DNA from: an uncultured Corynebacterium sp.
Lineage (GTDB): Bacteria > Actinomycetota > Actinomycetes > Mycobacteriales > Mycobacteriaceae
Reading direction: 5' to 3'
Length of the DNA stretch: 64,000 bases
Assembly: GCF_946222835.1 (NCBI RefSeq)
Contig: NZ_CAMIHD010000002.1
Location: 186,001-250,000, forward strand
Shown here: piece after piece, positions 49,718 to 61,438 of the stretch
Layout of the letters: every line of letters starts with the position of its first letter
Position numbering within the stretch: position 1 is the stretch's first letter
Notes under the pieces: model-generated
The model's database searches: none
Seen by the model: only the letters and a program-made list of their open reading frames with translations
Told to the model about the DNA's origin: nothing
Translations under genes and position numbers: made by a program

Positions 49718-50230
49718 CTAGCTCGTGGCATCCCCTGCACCTGAGGCATTGCCTTCCTCGCCGGCCTTGGCGGCGGTCTCGGAGCCGAGCCTGGCCATCT
49801 CTTCCGCAGCAGAGACCATGGCGTCCTGCCCACGGATTACACCATCAACAGCCGATTTTAGGGCTGCCTGCAGCTGCTCATCATTCATTCCGGCAGCAGC
49901 GGGGATATCGCGCTCGGTGCGCACGACGAGCATGTCATCATGCTCTGAGATAACTGCACGTGCGCCGAAAGCAACCGAGTTGATCTGGTTAGCAGCCAGG
50001 AATAGGCCAGCATCGGCCTTGGAATAGGCGGCGTCAGTAGGCACGTCGCAACGAACGATAACGACGGAGTCTAAAACCGCGAACATGGTGGGCAAACCAT
50101 TGAGATTAGCGGTGGCAGCCTCGATATCTGCATCCATTTTTGTCAGCTCAATATCGAAGGTGCGCATTGCCTCGATAACGCGGTCTAGGCTGATTTCTGG
50201 CAGATTATTTTCCGTAGATGCATTAGTCAT
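49718..50230 (-). CDS. YbjN domain protein, second of a pair
   Basis: A 170-residue protein with a YbjN-like fold (residues about 12-125): VIEAMRTFDIELTKMDADIEAATANLNGLPTMF in parts and NQINSVAFGARAVISEHDDMLVVRTERD. The C-terminal ~45 residues are Ala/Gly/Glu-rich. The ATG overlaps the stop of the upstream gene by eight bases, so the two are coupled. The fold resembles type III secretion chaperones; in YbjN proteins it is linked to regulation or protein binding, not shown for this gene. Confidence 0.8.
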   Translation of the reverse strand: MTNASTENNLPEISLDRVIEAMRTFDIELTKMDADIEAATANLNGLPTMFAVLDSVVIVRCDVPTDAAYSKADAGLFLAANQINSVAFGARAVISEHDDMLVVRTERDIPAAAGMNDEQLQAALKSAVDGVIRGQDAMVSAAEEMARLGSETAAKAGEEGNASGAGDATS

Positions 50231-50714
50231 GGTTGTGCTCCTCCCAGGTCACGAGCTGTGGGTAATGTTCCTCGACGAAAGCGAAGGACTGCAGCATAGA
50301 GTCCAGGGTGGACATCACAAAGGAACCAATCTGGTTCCGGGATAGGCCGTGCGCCACATTAATTTCGCGTACACCGGAGACCGCGAGGTTGTTTTCTGCG
50401 GACTCGAAAAAGCGCAGGGTCGGTGCAAAGTGCTGCTGGTTCCACTTGTTGAGCAACATCAGCAAGCTCGGTCCCTCAGAGGAAGGGACGTTGCCGCGCC
50501 AGACAGAATCAGCGACGAGGACGTTATCGCGAACCTGCATTGCAATGGCAACATTGGAAAAGCCGGTACGCAGGATGCGTACGGTTTCATCTTCGCCTAC
50601 AGGCTGCTCTTCCAGGCGGTACTGGAGGTTTTCGGACTCAAAAATCTCACCAACACGCTCGAGAGTAACGGGCTCTACCGGCGTATCGGGATACAGGGTT
50701 GGTTCTTCAGACAC
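50223..50714 (-). CDS. YbjN domain protein, first of a pair
   Basis: A 163-residue YbjN-fold protein. Recognisable parts are LERVGEIFESENLQYRLEEQ, LLMLLNKWNQQHFAPTLRFFES (given in part) and VNVAHGLSRNQIGSFV-like sequence near residue 120; the latter reads INVAHGLSRNQIGSF here. It has no signal peptide. GTG start at 50714. The downstream gene encodes a second, divergent copy, and heterodimer formation is plausible. Pairs of this kind occur in actinobacteria. Function unknown. Confidence 0.8.
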   Translation of the reverse strand: MSEEPTLYPDTPVEPVTLERVGEIFESENLQYRLEEQPVGEDETVRILRTGFSNVAIAMQVRDNVLVADSVWRGNVPSSEGPSLLMLLNKWNQQHFAPTLRFFESAENNLAVSGVREINVAHGLSRNQIGSFVMSTLDSMLQSFAFVEEHYPQLVTWEEHNHD

Positions 50715-51029
50715 TTAAACAGTCTCAATCCATGTACTAATCGGGGTTAAGGTCAACCCTTCCCAGCCTACCTAACTACACCCGCGCTTTCTGGTAGGAG
50801 AAGAACCCTGCAGGTCTTCTTCGGAAGTAATATCTGGGTGGTGCAGTACACGAGCGTTTCCTCAACGAACTGCGATGGTGAAACGCTTCCCTAAAGCTTT
50901 TGGCCGGCCGACAAATTGCGCTGTACACCGGTGCCGCTGCACCAAAAGCGGCTGGCGACAGCCACTGAGAGTGACCCAAATTTTTCTGTTTTGGACCTAG
51001 CAAAGCCCAGGCACGTCATTGGCCCGCGC
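50715..51029. other. Gene-free stretch of about 315 bases, nothing recognised
   Basis: Short frames exist on both strands but none has a start signal or a recognisable product. A small repeat, AGAAGA with TCTTCT, lies at 50799-50804 and 50815-50820. The first ~60 bases probably hold the promoter of the YbjN pair and the last ~100 the 3' region of the SDR gene. It might be the remnant of a lost gene. Confidence 0.4.
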
Positions 51030-52373
51030 CTAGCTGAGGCTTTCGCCGCCCAGTTCATGCGCCAAGGCGCCGTCGATATTGGGGTAGCGAAAGCTATGGC
51101 CGAGCTCGGTGAGCACGGTGGGTGCTACGCGCTGTTCAGCCAAGGCTAACTCTTGGGCGCCCTCGCGCCCGAGCAAGAGTGCAGGCCCAAAGGAGGGCAC
51201 AGGCACAATAGCTGGCCGGTGGAGCTCTTTGCCTAGTGCGGCAACAAAATCCTTATTGAGCACAGGATTGGGGGAGGCCGCATTAACCGGGCCGGCAAGC
51301 GATTCATCCACGATGGCACGGAAATAGGCATCCGTGAGGTCATCGATGGCAACCCAGCTAAACCAGAAATTGCCATTGCCGAAGGGGCCACCCAGGCCCG
51401 TCGAAAAGAGCGCGCGCAACAGCGGCAAAAGCCCGGCGTTGCCGGCCATGGCAATGCCGGTGCGAATATTGACCACGCGGGTGCCCTCTGCCCGGGCAGG
51501 TTTGCAGGCCTCCTCCCACTGGCGCACGACATCGGCTAAGAATCCCTCGCCCGGTTCGGAGTCCTCAGTTAAGAGCTCATCGCCCCGGTTTGCGCCATAA
51601 ATGCCGATAGCAGAGGCGCACACCATGGCCTTTACGGATGGCGTTTCGCCGGCGATGCGAGCCAAGCTCCGGGTAGGGCCCACGCGGGAATCCCGAATGG
51701 CGGCTTTGTGCTCTTCATTGAAACGGCCGAAGATGGGCTCGCCCGCAAGGTGGACGAGGACGTCCACGCCGTCTAGCAAATGCGGATCGGGGAGGTTGGT
51801 ATTCCAGTGGCGCTGGCCACTGCCCGCCTTACCACGCACGAGCTGGATCACTGTATGGCCGGCGGTGCGTAGCTGCGCAGTAAGCGCCGTGCCGACACTG
51901 CCGCGCGAGCCTGTCATCGCAATGGTCAATGGTTGGGTATTAAGTCCCGCATCGCGCAGGCGCTTGAAGAAAGCAAAGTCTTCAATCAGCTGATGCTGAC
52001 GATAAGCAAAGACTGATTTCAATGCGGCGGAAGGCACGCGCGTGTCCACCTCATCCGTTACCCGGGTACCGGCTGGGTCCTCGGCAAAAGTGTGCGTATG
52101 GCGCCACTGGATCAGCTGGCGCAGTGGGGAATTGACGCACTCATCACTGAAGGAATAACCCTCCTGGTAACGCGACAACACGTGCTGGGCCTTCCACTGC
52201 AGGCCGCCCGGCAAGCGCAGAATGGAAGTGCCATCGCCCAGGTTCTTTGCCTGTTGCACTGGGGTCATAAAGGCAAACGGGGCGTTGAGCCGGGTGAGGG
52301 CACCCGGGCGGGTATGCCAGGCCCAGACATCTGTGCGCGGAGCAGGGACGACGTGCTGTGCGGAAAAACTCAC
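51030..52373 (-). CDS. TIGR01777-type NAD-dependent epimerase with N-terminal SRPBCC domain
   Basis: A 447-residue two-domain protein. Residues 1-145 resemble the START/SRPBCC lipid-binding fold (AWHTRPGALTRLNAPF). From about 150 an extended SDR domain begins with MTGSRGSVGTALTAQLRTAGHTV in pieces (a TGxxGxxG pattern), HLAGEPI, and the Ser-x-Tyr-x3-region in CASAIGIYGANRGDE. A DUF1731 tail ends the protein. The family (SulA/YfcH) has no assigned substrate. Divergent from pyrR across a 142-base region. Mycobacteria encode the SDR half alone near related genes. Confidence 0.9.
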   Translation of the reverse strand: MSFSAQHVVPAPRTDVWAWHTRPGALTRLNAPFAFMTPVQQAKNLGDGTSILRLPGGLQWKAQHVLSRYQEGYSFSDECVNSPLRQLIQWRHTHTFAEDPAGTRVTDEVDTRVPSAALKSVFAYRQHQLIEDFAFFKRLRDAGLNTQPLTIAMTGSRGSVGTALTAQLRTAGHTVIQLVRGKAGSGQRHWNTNLPDPHLLDGVDVLVHLAGEPIFGRFNEEHKAAIRDSRVGPTRSLARIAGETPSVKAMVCASAIGIYGANRGDELLTEDSEPGEGFLADVVRQWEEACKPARAEGTRVVNIRTGIAMAGNAGLLPLLRALFSTGLGGPFGNGNFWFSWVAIDDLTDAYFRAIVDESLAGPVNAASPNPVLNKDFVAALGKELHRPAIVPVPSFGPALLLGREGAQELALAEQRVAPTVLTELGHSFRYPNIDGALAHELGGESLS

Positions 52374-52422
52374 CGTCGAAGTACCTTTCTGGGTTGCCGC
52401 ACCCGAATGGCGGGTGGAGTGC

Positions 52423-52457
52423 TAAAGTATCTTGTGTCTAACACCCTAGACACTTTT
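52423..52457 (+). promoter_or_regulatory. pyrR promoter region with a perfect inverted repeat
   Basis: TAAAGT at 52423-52428 is a possible -10 box. It is followed by GTGTCTA-N6-TAGACAC (52434-52440 and 52447-52453) and then TTTT. The repeat would lie at the very 5' end of the pyr transcript, where it could act as a hairpin or as a protein operator. It is 60 bases before the pyrR start and 60 bases from the divergent SDR gene. Confidence 0.5.
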
Positions 52458-52515
52458 GAGACCATCTACCGGCATCCTTTAAAGACCGCACCGTGAGGCG
52501 GGGAAGGAGGTCACG

Positions 52516-53124
52516 ATGAGTGAAACTAACGCTACCGCGAAGCAATTGGAGCTTTTAAGCTCCGATGATGTTTCGCGTACCGTTGCACGCATCGCGCACC
52601 AGATTATTGAAAAAACGGCGCTCGATTCCGCGGAGGCCCCGAGGGTCATTTTGCTTGGCATTCCCTCTGGTGGCGTGCCGCTAGCACAGCGTCTTGCACT
52701 TAAGATCGCAGAATTTTCCGGGGTAGAAGTCCCATGGGGCTCCCTCGATATCACCCTCTACCGCGATGATTTGCTCAATAAGCCGCATCGCGCTTTGCAA
52801 CCCACCACCATTCCTACCGGCGGTATCGATAACGCGATTGTCATCCTGGTTGATGATGTTTTGTATTCCGGCCGCACCATTCGCGCCGCCCTTGACGCGC
52901 TCAGTGACGTTGGCCGGCCCGACATTATCCAGCTCGCAGTTCTGGTTGACCGCGGCCACCGCGAGGTTCCCATCCGAGCAGATTACGTGGGCAAGAACCT
53001 GCCTACCGCGCGAGAAGAAGACGTCACCGTATATAACAGTGAGATTGACGGTCGGGATGCGGTCGTGCTGACCAGAGCCGCCGTCAGCCTCGATGCCGCA
53101 GGCACTGAGAAGGGGGAGGCATAA
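52516..53124 (+). CDS. pyrR: Bifunctional pyr operon regulator / uracil phosphoribosyltransferase PyrR
   Basis: A 202-residue protein of the type I phosphoribosyltransferase fold. The PRPP motif VILVDDVLYSGRTIRAALD lies at about residues 109-127, and IPSGGVPLAQRL near 53 is the uracil site. PyrR senses UMP and binds pyr mRNA; in mycobacteria it is reported to repress at the translation step. It is the first gene of the operon with GGAAGGAGG before the ATG. The leader contains a hairpin at 52434. The C-terminal tail is slightly longer than in Bacillus. Confidence 0.95.
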   Translation: MSETNATAKQLELLSSDDVSRTVARIAHQIIEKTALDSAEAPRVILLGIPSGGVPLAQRLALKIAEFSGVEVPWGSLDITLYRDDLLNKPHRALQPTTIPTGGIDNAIVILVDDVLYSGRTIRAALDALSDVGRPDIIQLAVLVDRGHREVPIRADYVGKNLPTAREEDVTVYNSEIDGRDAVVLTRAAVSLDAAGTEKGEA

Positions 53125-53126
53125 CC

Positions 53127-54083
53127 ATGAAGCACCTCATCGATATGGCGGAGCTCGATAAGTCTGAAATTATCGGCCTGATGGATGAAGCAGATCGCTT
53201 CCGCGAGGCCCTCGAAGGCCGCGAAGTCAAAAAGCTTCCCACCTTGCGCGGGCGCACCATCTATACGCTCTTTTATGAAAACTCCACTCGCACCCGTTCC
53301 TCCTTTGAAACGGCCGGCAAGTGGATGTCTGCAGACGTGATTAACCTGTCTGCCTCTACTTCTTCAGTGAAAAAGGGCGAGTCCCTCAAAGATACTGGCC
53401 TTACCCTGGCCGCCATTGGAGCAGACGCAATTATTATGCGCCACCCTTCTTCTGGCGCCCCGCAGCAGCTTGCTCAGTGGGTAGCCCCTGAGGGCAAGGG
53501 CCCATCCGTTATTAACGCGGGCGACGGCGCCCACCAGCACCCAACGCAGGCACTGCTTGATGCGGTAACGATGCGCCAACGACTCGGCTTGCACGGAGAG
53601 CAAGGCTTTGCTGGTCTCAAAGTAAAGATTGTGGGCGATTGCCTGCACTCGCGCGTGGTGCGCTCCAACGTGGATTTGCTCACCACGCTCGGTGCTGAGG
53701 TAACCCTTGTAGGTCCAGCTACCCTCATGCCCTTTGGGGTAGATAATTGGCCGGTGCGCGTGTCCTATGACTTTGATGCAGAGATTGCCGAGGCCGATGT
53801 GGTCATGATGCTGCGCGTGCAGCAAGAACGAATGAATGGCGGCTTCTTCCCATCCCACCGCGAATACGCCAACCTCTTTGGCTTGTCCAAGGACCGCGCG
53901 GCCGCTATGCATAAGGACGCCATTGTCATGCACCCCGGCCCTATGCTGCGTGGCATGGAGATCAACTATGGCGTGGCTGATTTGGATAAAACCGCCGTCC
54001 TACAGCAGGTGCACAACGGTGTGCACGCCCGCATGGCGGTGCTGTTTACCCTGCTGACCAATGGCGAAAACGCCGGCATTTAA
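53127..54083 (+). CDS. pyrB: Aspartate carbamoyltransferase catalytic subunit
   Basis: A 318-residue enzyme that joins carbamoyl phosphate and aspartate in the committed step of pyrimidine synthesis. Carbamoyl-phosphate motif YENSTRTRSSFE is near residue 50, GDGAHQHPTQALLD near 133, and MHPGPMLRGMEI near 267. No pyrI regulatory gene is nearby, so the trimeric form is expected. ATG two bases after the pyrR stop, with AGAAGGGGGAGG as ribosome site. Confidence 0.97.
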   Translation: MKHLIDMAELDKSEIIGLMDEADRFREALEGREVKKLPTLRGRTIYTLFYENSTRTRSSFETAGKWMSADVINLSASTSSVKKGESLKDTGLTLAAIGADAIIMRHPSSGAPQQLAQWVAPEGKGPSVINAGDGAHQHPTQALLDAVTMRQRLGLHGEQGFAGLKVKIVGDCLHSRVVRSNVDLLTTLGAEVTLVGPATLMPFGVDNWPVRVSYDFDAEIAEADVVMMLRVQQERMNGGFFPSHREYANLFGLSKDRAAAMHKDAIVMHPGPMLRGMEINYGVADLDKTAVLQQVHNGVHARMAVLFTLLTNGENAGI

Positions 54084-54117
54084 TACCGCGACCCGCAAAC
54101 AACCTTAGGGAGAGTAA

Positions 54118-55455
54118 ATGACTACTTACCCAGAAACCGGTCGCCTTTCCGCGCCGGCGGAATCCCCACTCGTGATTAAGAATGTGCGCTTGTACGGCGA
54201 AGGCGAGCCCACCAATGTGCTGGTTAAAGATGGCGTTATTTCGGCCATTGGCGGTGACGTAGAGGCACAAGACGCTAAGGTCATCAACGGCGACGGCAAC
54301 GTTCTTCTACCGGGCCTCGTGGACATGCACGTGCACCTGCGCGAGCCCGGCCGTGAGGACACCGAGACTATCGAGACCGGTTCGAAGGCGGCAGCCAAGG
54401 GTGGTTTTACCGCCGTATTCACCATGGCCAATACCAACCCGGTAACCGATCAGCCAATCATCGCGGAATCCGTGTGGGCGAAGTCCCAAGCACTGGCGCT
54501 GTGCGACGTCCACCCAGTGGGCTCCATTACCAAGGGCCTGGCAGGCAAGACCCTGACCGAGTTTGGCATGATGGCTCGCTCGGATGCCAAGGTTCGCATG
54601 TTCTCCGATGATGGCAAGTGCGTCCAGGATCCGCAGCTGATGCGTCGTGCTTTGGAATACGCCAAGGGTATGAATGTGCTGCTGGCTCAGCACGCCGAGG
54701 ATGACCGCATGACCGGCGGTGCCTCGGCGCACGAAGGCGAGACCGCAGCCAAACTAGGCCTGCGCGGCTGGCCGCGCGTGGCGGAAGAATCCATCGTGGC
54801 CCGCGATGCACTCTTGGCGCGCGATTACGGCAATCGCGTACATATCTGCCATGCGTCCACCCAGGGCACCGTGGAGCTGCTCAAGTGGGCTAAAGAGCAG
54901 GACATCCCGCTGACCGCCGAGGTCACCCCGCACCACCTATTGATGACCGACGACAAGCTGCGCACCTACGATGGTCTCTTCCGTGTCAATCCGCCGTTGC
55001 GCGAGAAGTGCGATACTGAAGCCCTGCGCCAGGCGCTGCTCGACGGCACTATCGACTGCGTGGCCACTGACCATGCCCCGCACGGCTCCGAAGACAAATG
55101 CGTGGAGTTTGAAAATGCCCGCCCGGGCATGCTGGGCCTGGAATCTTCCCTGGCCGTAATCGCCAAAATCTTCGTCGAGACCGGCCTGGCCGATTGGCGC
55201 TTTGTCGCCCGCGTCATGTCCGAGCGCCCGGCAGAAATCACCCACCTGCCGGGTCATGGTCGCCCCATCGCAGAAGGCGAGCCAGCTAACTTGACCATTG
55301 TGGACCCAGCTCACCACTGGGTTTCTGATTCCTCCAAGCTGGCATCCAAATCCGAAAACAACCCATATGCAGGTGAAGAATTCGGCGCCCGCGTAACCCA
55401 CACCATTTTGCGAGGAGCCGTCACTTTTGACTTGGCAGCCTCCGAAGAAGACTAA
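54118..55455 (+). CDS. pyrC: Dihydroorotase
   Basis: A 445-residue amidohydrolase of class I that closes carbamoyl aspartate to dihydroorotate. The metal ligands start with DMHVHLREPG near residue 65; the carbamylated Lys/His block follows, then HICHAST, the HHL after TAEVTP, and CVATDHAPH with the catalytic Asp near 315. Length is that of the larger actinobacterial enzyme. ATG with TAGGGAG 7 bases upstream. 34 bases after pyrB. Confidence 0.96.
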   Translation: MTTYPETGRLSAPAESPLVIKNVRLYGEGEPTNVLVKDGVISAIGGDVEAQDAKVINGDGNVLLPGLVDMHVHLREPGREDTETIETGSKAAAKGGFTAVFTMANTNPVTDQPIIAESVWAKSQALALCDVHPVGSITKGLAGKTLTEFGMMARSDAKVRMFSDDGKCVQDPQLMRRALEYAKGMNVLLAQHAEDDRMTGGASAHEGETAAKLGLRGWPRVAEESIVARDALLARDYGNRVHICHASTQGTVELLKWAKEQDIPLTAEVTPHHLLMTDDKLRTYDGLFRVNPPLREKCDTEALRQALLDGTIDCVATDHAPHGSEDKCVEFENARPGMLGLESSLAVIAKIFVETGLADWRFVARVMSERPAEITHLPGHGRPIAEGEPANLTIVDPAHHWVSDSSKLASKSENNPYAGEEFGARVTHTILRGAVTFDLAASEED

Positions 55456-55499
55456 CCTTGCACACAGACACCGCACATAAGGCAGAGAAAGGCCACGAA

Positions 55500-56660
55500 G
55501 TGACTGATAGAACCCCAGCAATCCTCGTTCTCGCGGACGGGCGAACCTTCCGCGGCTATGGCTTTGGCGCCACCGGTACCACCTTGGGAGAGGCCGTGTT
55601 CACCACGGCGATGACCGGCTACCAGGAAACCATGACCGACCCGTCCTATCACCGCCAGATCGTGGTTTCCGCAGCACCACACATTGGCAATACCGGTTGG
55701 AATGACGAGGACAATGAGTCCCACGGCAACCGCATTTGGGTTGCCGGCCTCGTTATCCGTGACCTCGCGCAGCGCGTATCCAACTGGCGCGCAGAGCGCA
55801 GCTTGAGCGAAGAGATGGAAAAGCAAGGCGTCATTGGTATCCGCGGCATCGATACCCGCACCTTGGTACGCCATCTGCGAAACTACGGCTCTATCGCCGC
55901 CGGCCTTTTCTCCGGTGACGATGCGAAGCGCCCAGTAGAGGAGCTGCTAGAGGAAGTTAAGTCCCAGGACTCCATGGAGGGCGCTGACCTTGCCGCAGAG
56001 GTATCTACTAACGAGCCCTACACGGTTGAGCCCTTAGGGGAGAAGAAGTACACCGTCGTCGCTTTTGACATGGGTGTCAAGACCGCGACCCCGCGACACT
56101 TCTCTCAGCGTGGCATTGAAACCATCGTCGTACCCGCAAATACCTCCTTTGACAAGGTGCAGTCCTATAACCCGGATGGCGTCTTCGTCTCCAATGGCCC
56201 GGGCGACCCGGCTACGGCCGATGAGATGGTAGGCATTATCAAGCAAGTACTCGAGGCAAAGATTCCGTTCTTCGGCATCTGCTTTGGTAACCAACTTCTT
56301 GGCCGTGCCCTGGGTCTAGACACCTACAAGATGAAGTTCGGCCACCGCGGCATCAACGTGCCAGTTCGCAATAACCTCACCGGCAAGATCGATATCACCT
56401 CGCAGAATCACGGCTTCGCGCTCAAGGCGCCGGAAGGCTATGACCTAGACAATAAGGACGCCGAGTTCGCTACAGACTTTGGCCCCGCGCAGATTACCCA
56501 CATCTGCCTCAATGACGACACGGTGGAGGGCGTTGCTTTGAAGAACGGCATGGCCTACTCGGTGCAATATCACCCCGAATCTGCAGCGGGTCCGCACGAC
56601 GCCAACCCACTTTTTGATCAGTTCGAAGAACTGATGACTAACCACACCCCGAATAAGTAG
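55500..56660 (+). CDS. carA: Carbamoyl-phosphate synthase small subunit
   Basis: A 386-residue glutamine amidotransferase subunit that supplies ammonia to CarB. The N-terminal half has LVLADGRTFRGYGFGATG and TGYQETMTDPSY. The class I GATase half has FFGICFGNQLLGRA with nucleophile Cys261, and VQYHPES with the His and Glu of the triad. I chose the GTG at 55500, seven bases after GAGAAAGG; a TTG at 55458, two bases after pyrC, is less likely. 25 bases before carB. Confidence 0.95.
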   Translation: MTDRTPAILVLADGRTFRGYGFGATGTTLGEAVFTTAMTGYQETMTDPSYHRQIVVSAAPHIGNTGWNDEDNESHGNRIWVAGLVIRDLAQRVSNWRAERSLSEEMEKQGVIGIRGIDTRTLVRHLRNYGSIAAGLFSGDDAKRPVEELLEEVKSQDSMEGADLAAEVSTNEPYTVEPLGEKKYTVVAFDMGVKTATPRHFSQRGIETIVVPANTSFDKVQSYNPDGVFVSNGPGDPATADEMVGIIKQVLEAKIPFFGICFGNQLLGRALGLDTYKMKFGHRGINVPVRNNLTGKIDITSQNHGFALKAPEGYDLDNKDAEFATDFGPAQITHICLNDDTVEGVALKNGMAYSVQYHPESAAGPHDANPLFDQFEELMTNHTPNK

Positions 56661-56685
56661 ACCACCAGGAAGAGGAAGAATAACT

Positions 56686-60010
<3,325 letters not shown>

Positions 60011-60027
<17 letters not shown>

Positions 60028-60850
60028 AGGATTCGGCGTGCTGCTTGAGGCAGCCGGCCAGGAGCGTGGTCGCCTGTGTGTGGGCATAGACCCGCATCCG
60101 TACCTTCTGGAAAAGTGGGGGCTGGAGCCCACGGCTGATGGTCTGCGGACCTTCAGCATGCGCTGTGTAGAAGCCTTTAGCGATACCGCCGCCTTGGTAA
60201 AGCCGCAGGTTGCCTTCTTCGAACGCTTTGGTTCGCAGGGCTTCGCGGTCCTCGAGGACGTCTTGGCGGCCCTGCGAGAAGTGGGGTGCCTGACCGTTGC
60301 AGATGCCAAGCGCGGCGATATTGGCTCCACCATGGCCGGCTACGCAGATGCGTGGCTAGACGAGGTTTCGCCCCTGCGTGCGGACTCCGTTACCGTGTCG
60401 CCCTATTTGGGCGTCGGGGCGCTGGGGCCTGTATTTGCTAAGGCCGAGGAGACCGGCCGCGGAGTTTTCGTCCTGGCGGCTACCTCCAACCCAGAGGCGC
60501 GCGCAATCCAGGCGGTGCCAGTAGACGAGGAGAGCACTATCGCGCAGGGCGTGGTCGATGAATGCGCTGCCTACAATGTAGCGGCGCACAAGACCGGTAG
60601 TCCGGGAGATATCGGGGTAGTCGTTGGCGCTACCTTGGACAATCCCCCTCGCCTTGATGCCCTCAATGGCCCGGTACTTCTGCCTGGCGTTGGCGCCCAA
60701 GGTGCTGGTCCAGAGCAGGTGCACAGTATTGTTTCTGCTCGTCCGTCCCTGGGATTTGCGAACGTGTCCCGCTCGGTGCTGGAGCAGGGCCCTGATGTAG
60801 CTGACCTGCGTAAAGCGGTTGTTCGGGTAGCAGAAGAGTTCCGAGACTAA
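60011..60850 (+). CDS. pyrF: Orotidine 5'-phosphate decarboxylase
   Basis: A 279-residue type 2 (long) OMP decarboxylase that forms UMP. The catalytic signature ADAKRGDIGSTM lies near residue 97, with VKPQVAFFERFGSQG before it and LPGVGAQGAGPEQV near 222. The ATG at 60011 lies within the end of carB, 17 bases before the carB stop, which suggests translational coupling. It completes the pyrR-B-C-carA-carB-F operon. pyrD and pyrE are not in this window. Confidence 0.95.
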
Positions 60851-60870
60851 ATGAGACGGCGTGGCCGATT

Positions 60871-60886
60871 AACGGCTGCGCCGTTT
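60871..60886 (+). terminator. Weak hairpin after the pyr operon
   Basis: AACGGC-TGC-GCCGTT forms a six-base stem with a three-base loop, 20 bases past the pyrF stop. Only two T residues follow at once, so termination may be partial. Confidence 0.35.
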
Positions 60887-60900
60887 ACCTGGTACTTTGT

Positions 60901-60929
60901 TTAAAGCATGCGCGGTGACGTGCTAAAAT
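60901..60929 (+). promoter_or_regulatory. Candidate upstream promoter of mihF
   Basis: An extended -10 element, TGC-TAAAAT (core 60924-60929), lies 17 bases after TTAAAG (60901-60906), a weak -35 box. The transcript would have a leader of about 175 bases before the mihF start. Confidence 0.48.
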
Positions 60930-61109
60930 AAGCGTGCTTTTGGACCCGCTAATCGTGACCGTTCAATGAGCAGTGCTAGGATTGCCAGAAGTCGGTTTGT
61001 CTGAAGGTTATTGATGACCTTCCGCGGTGTATTTACTGCGTAAGGCAACCGTAATCTGGTACCAAGTACTAGACGTAACAGAATCAATCTAATGAATCGG
61101 AGGAAACCC

Positions 61110-61430
61110 GTGGCCCTTCCAAAGTTGACTGATGAGCAGCGCAAGGAAGCTCTCGCAAAGGCCGCTGAGGCCCGCAAGGCTCGCGCCGAGCTCAAGGCTG
61201 CACTCAAGCGTGGCGAGACCGACCTGAAGGACGTGCTCGAAAAGGCTGAGACCGATGAGATCATCGGCAAGACCAAGGTTTCTGCACTCCTCGAGGCTCT
61301 GCCGAAGGTTGGCAAGGTCAAGGCTAAGGAAATCATGGAAGACCTAGAGATCGCTCAGACCCGCCGTCTGCGCGGCCTGGGTGAGCGTCAGCGTCGTGCT
61401 CTGCTCGAGCGTTTCGGCTACGGCGAATAG
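61110..61430 (+). CDS. mihF: Integration host factor, actinobacterial type (MihF)
   Basis: A 106-residue basic DNA-binding protein of the actinobacterial nucleoid. The N-terminal helix is Ala/Lys-rich (DEQRKEALAKAAEARKAR) and the helix-two-turn-helix part includes VSALLEALPKVGKVKAKEIM near residues 60-79, with RLRGLGERQRRALLERF at the end. This differs in fold from E. coli IHF. The GTG at 61110 with CGGAGGAAA gives the usual length; the open frame continues upstream but without sense. Eight bases before gmk. Confidence 0.94.
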   Translation: MALPKLTDEQRKEALAKAAEARKARAELKAALKRGETDLKDVLEKAETDEIIGKTKVSALLEALPKVGKVKAKEIMEDLEIAQTRRLRGLGERQRRALLERFGYGE

Positions 61431-61438
61431 TCACAACC

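Noticed and set aside
50776..51003. 75-residue minus-strand frame in the gap before the SDR gene
   Set aside because: No start signal, composition of random frames (Arg/Ser/Ala-rich), and no recognisable motif.
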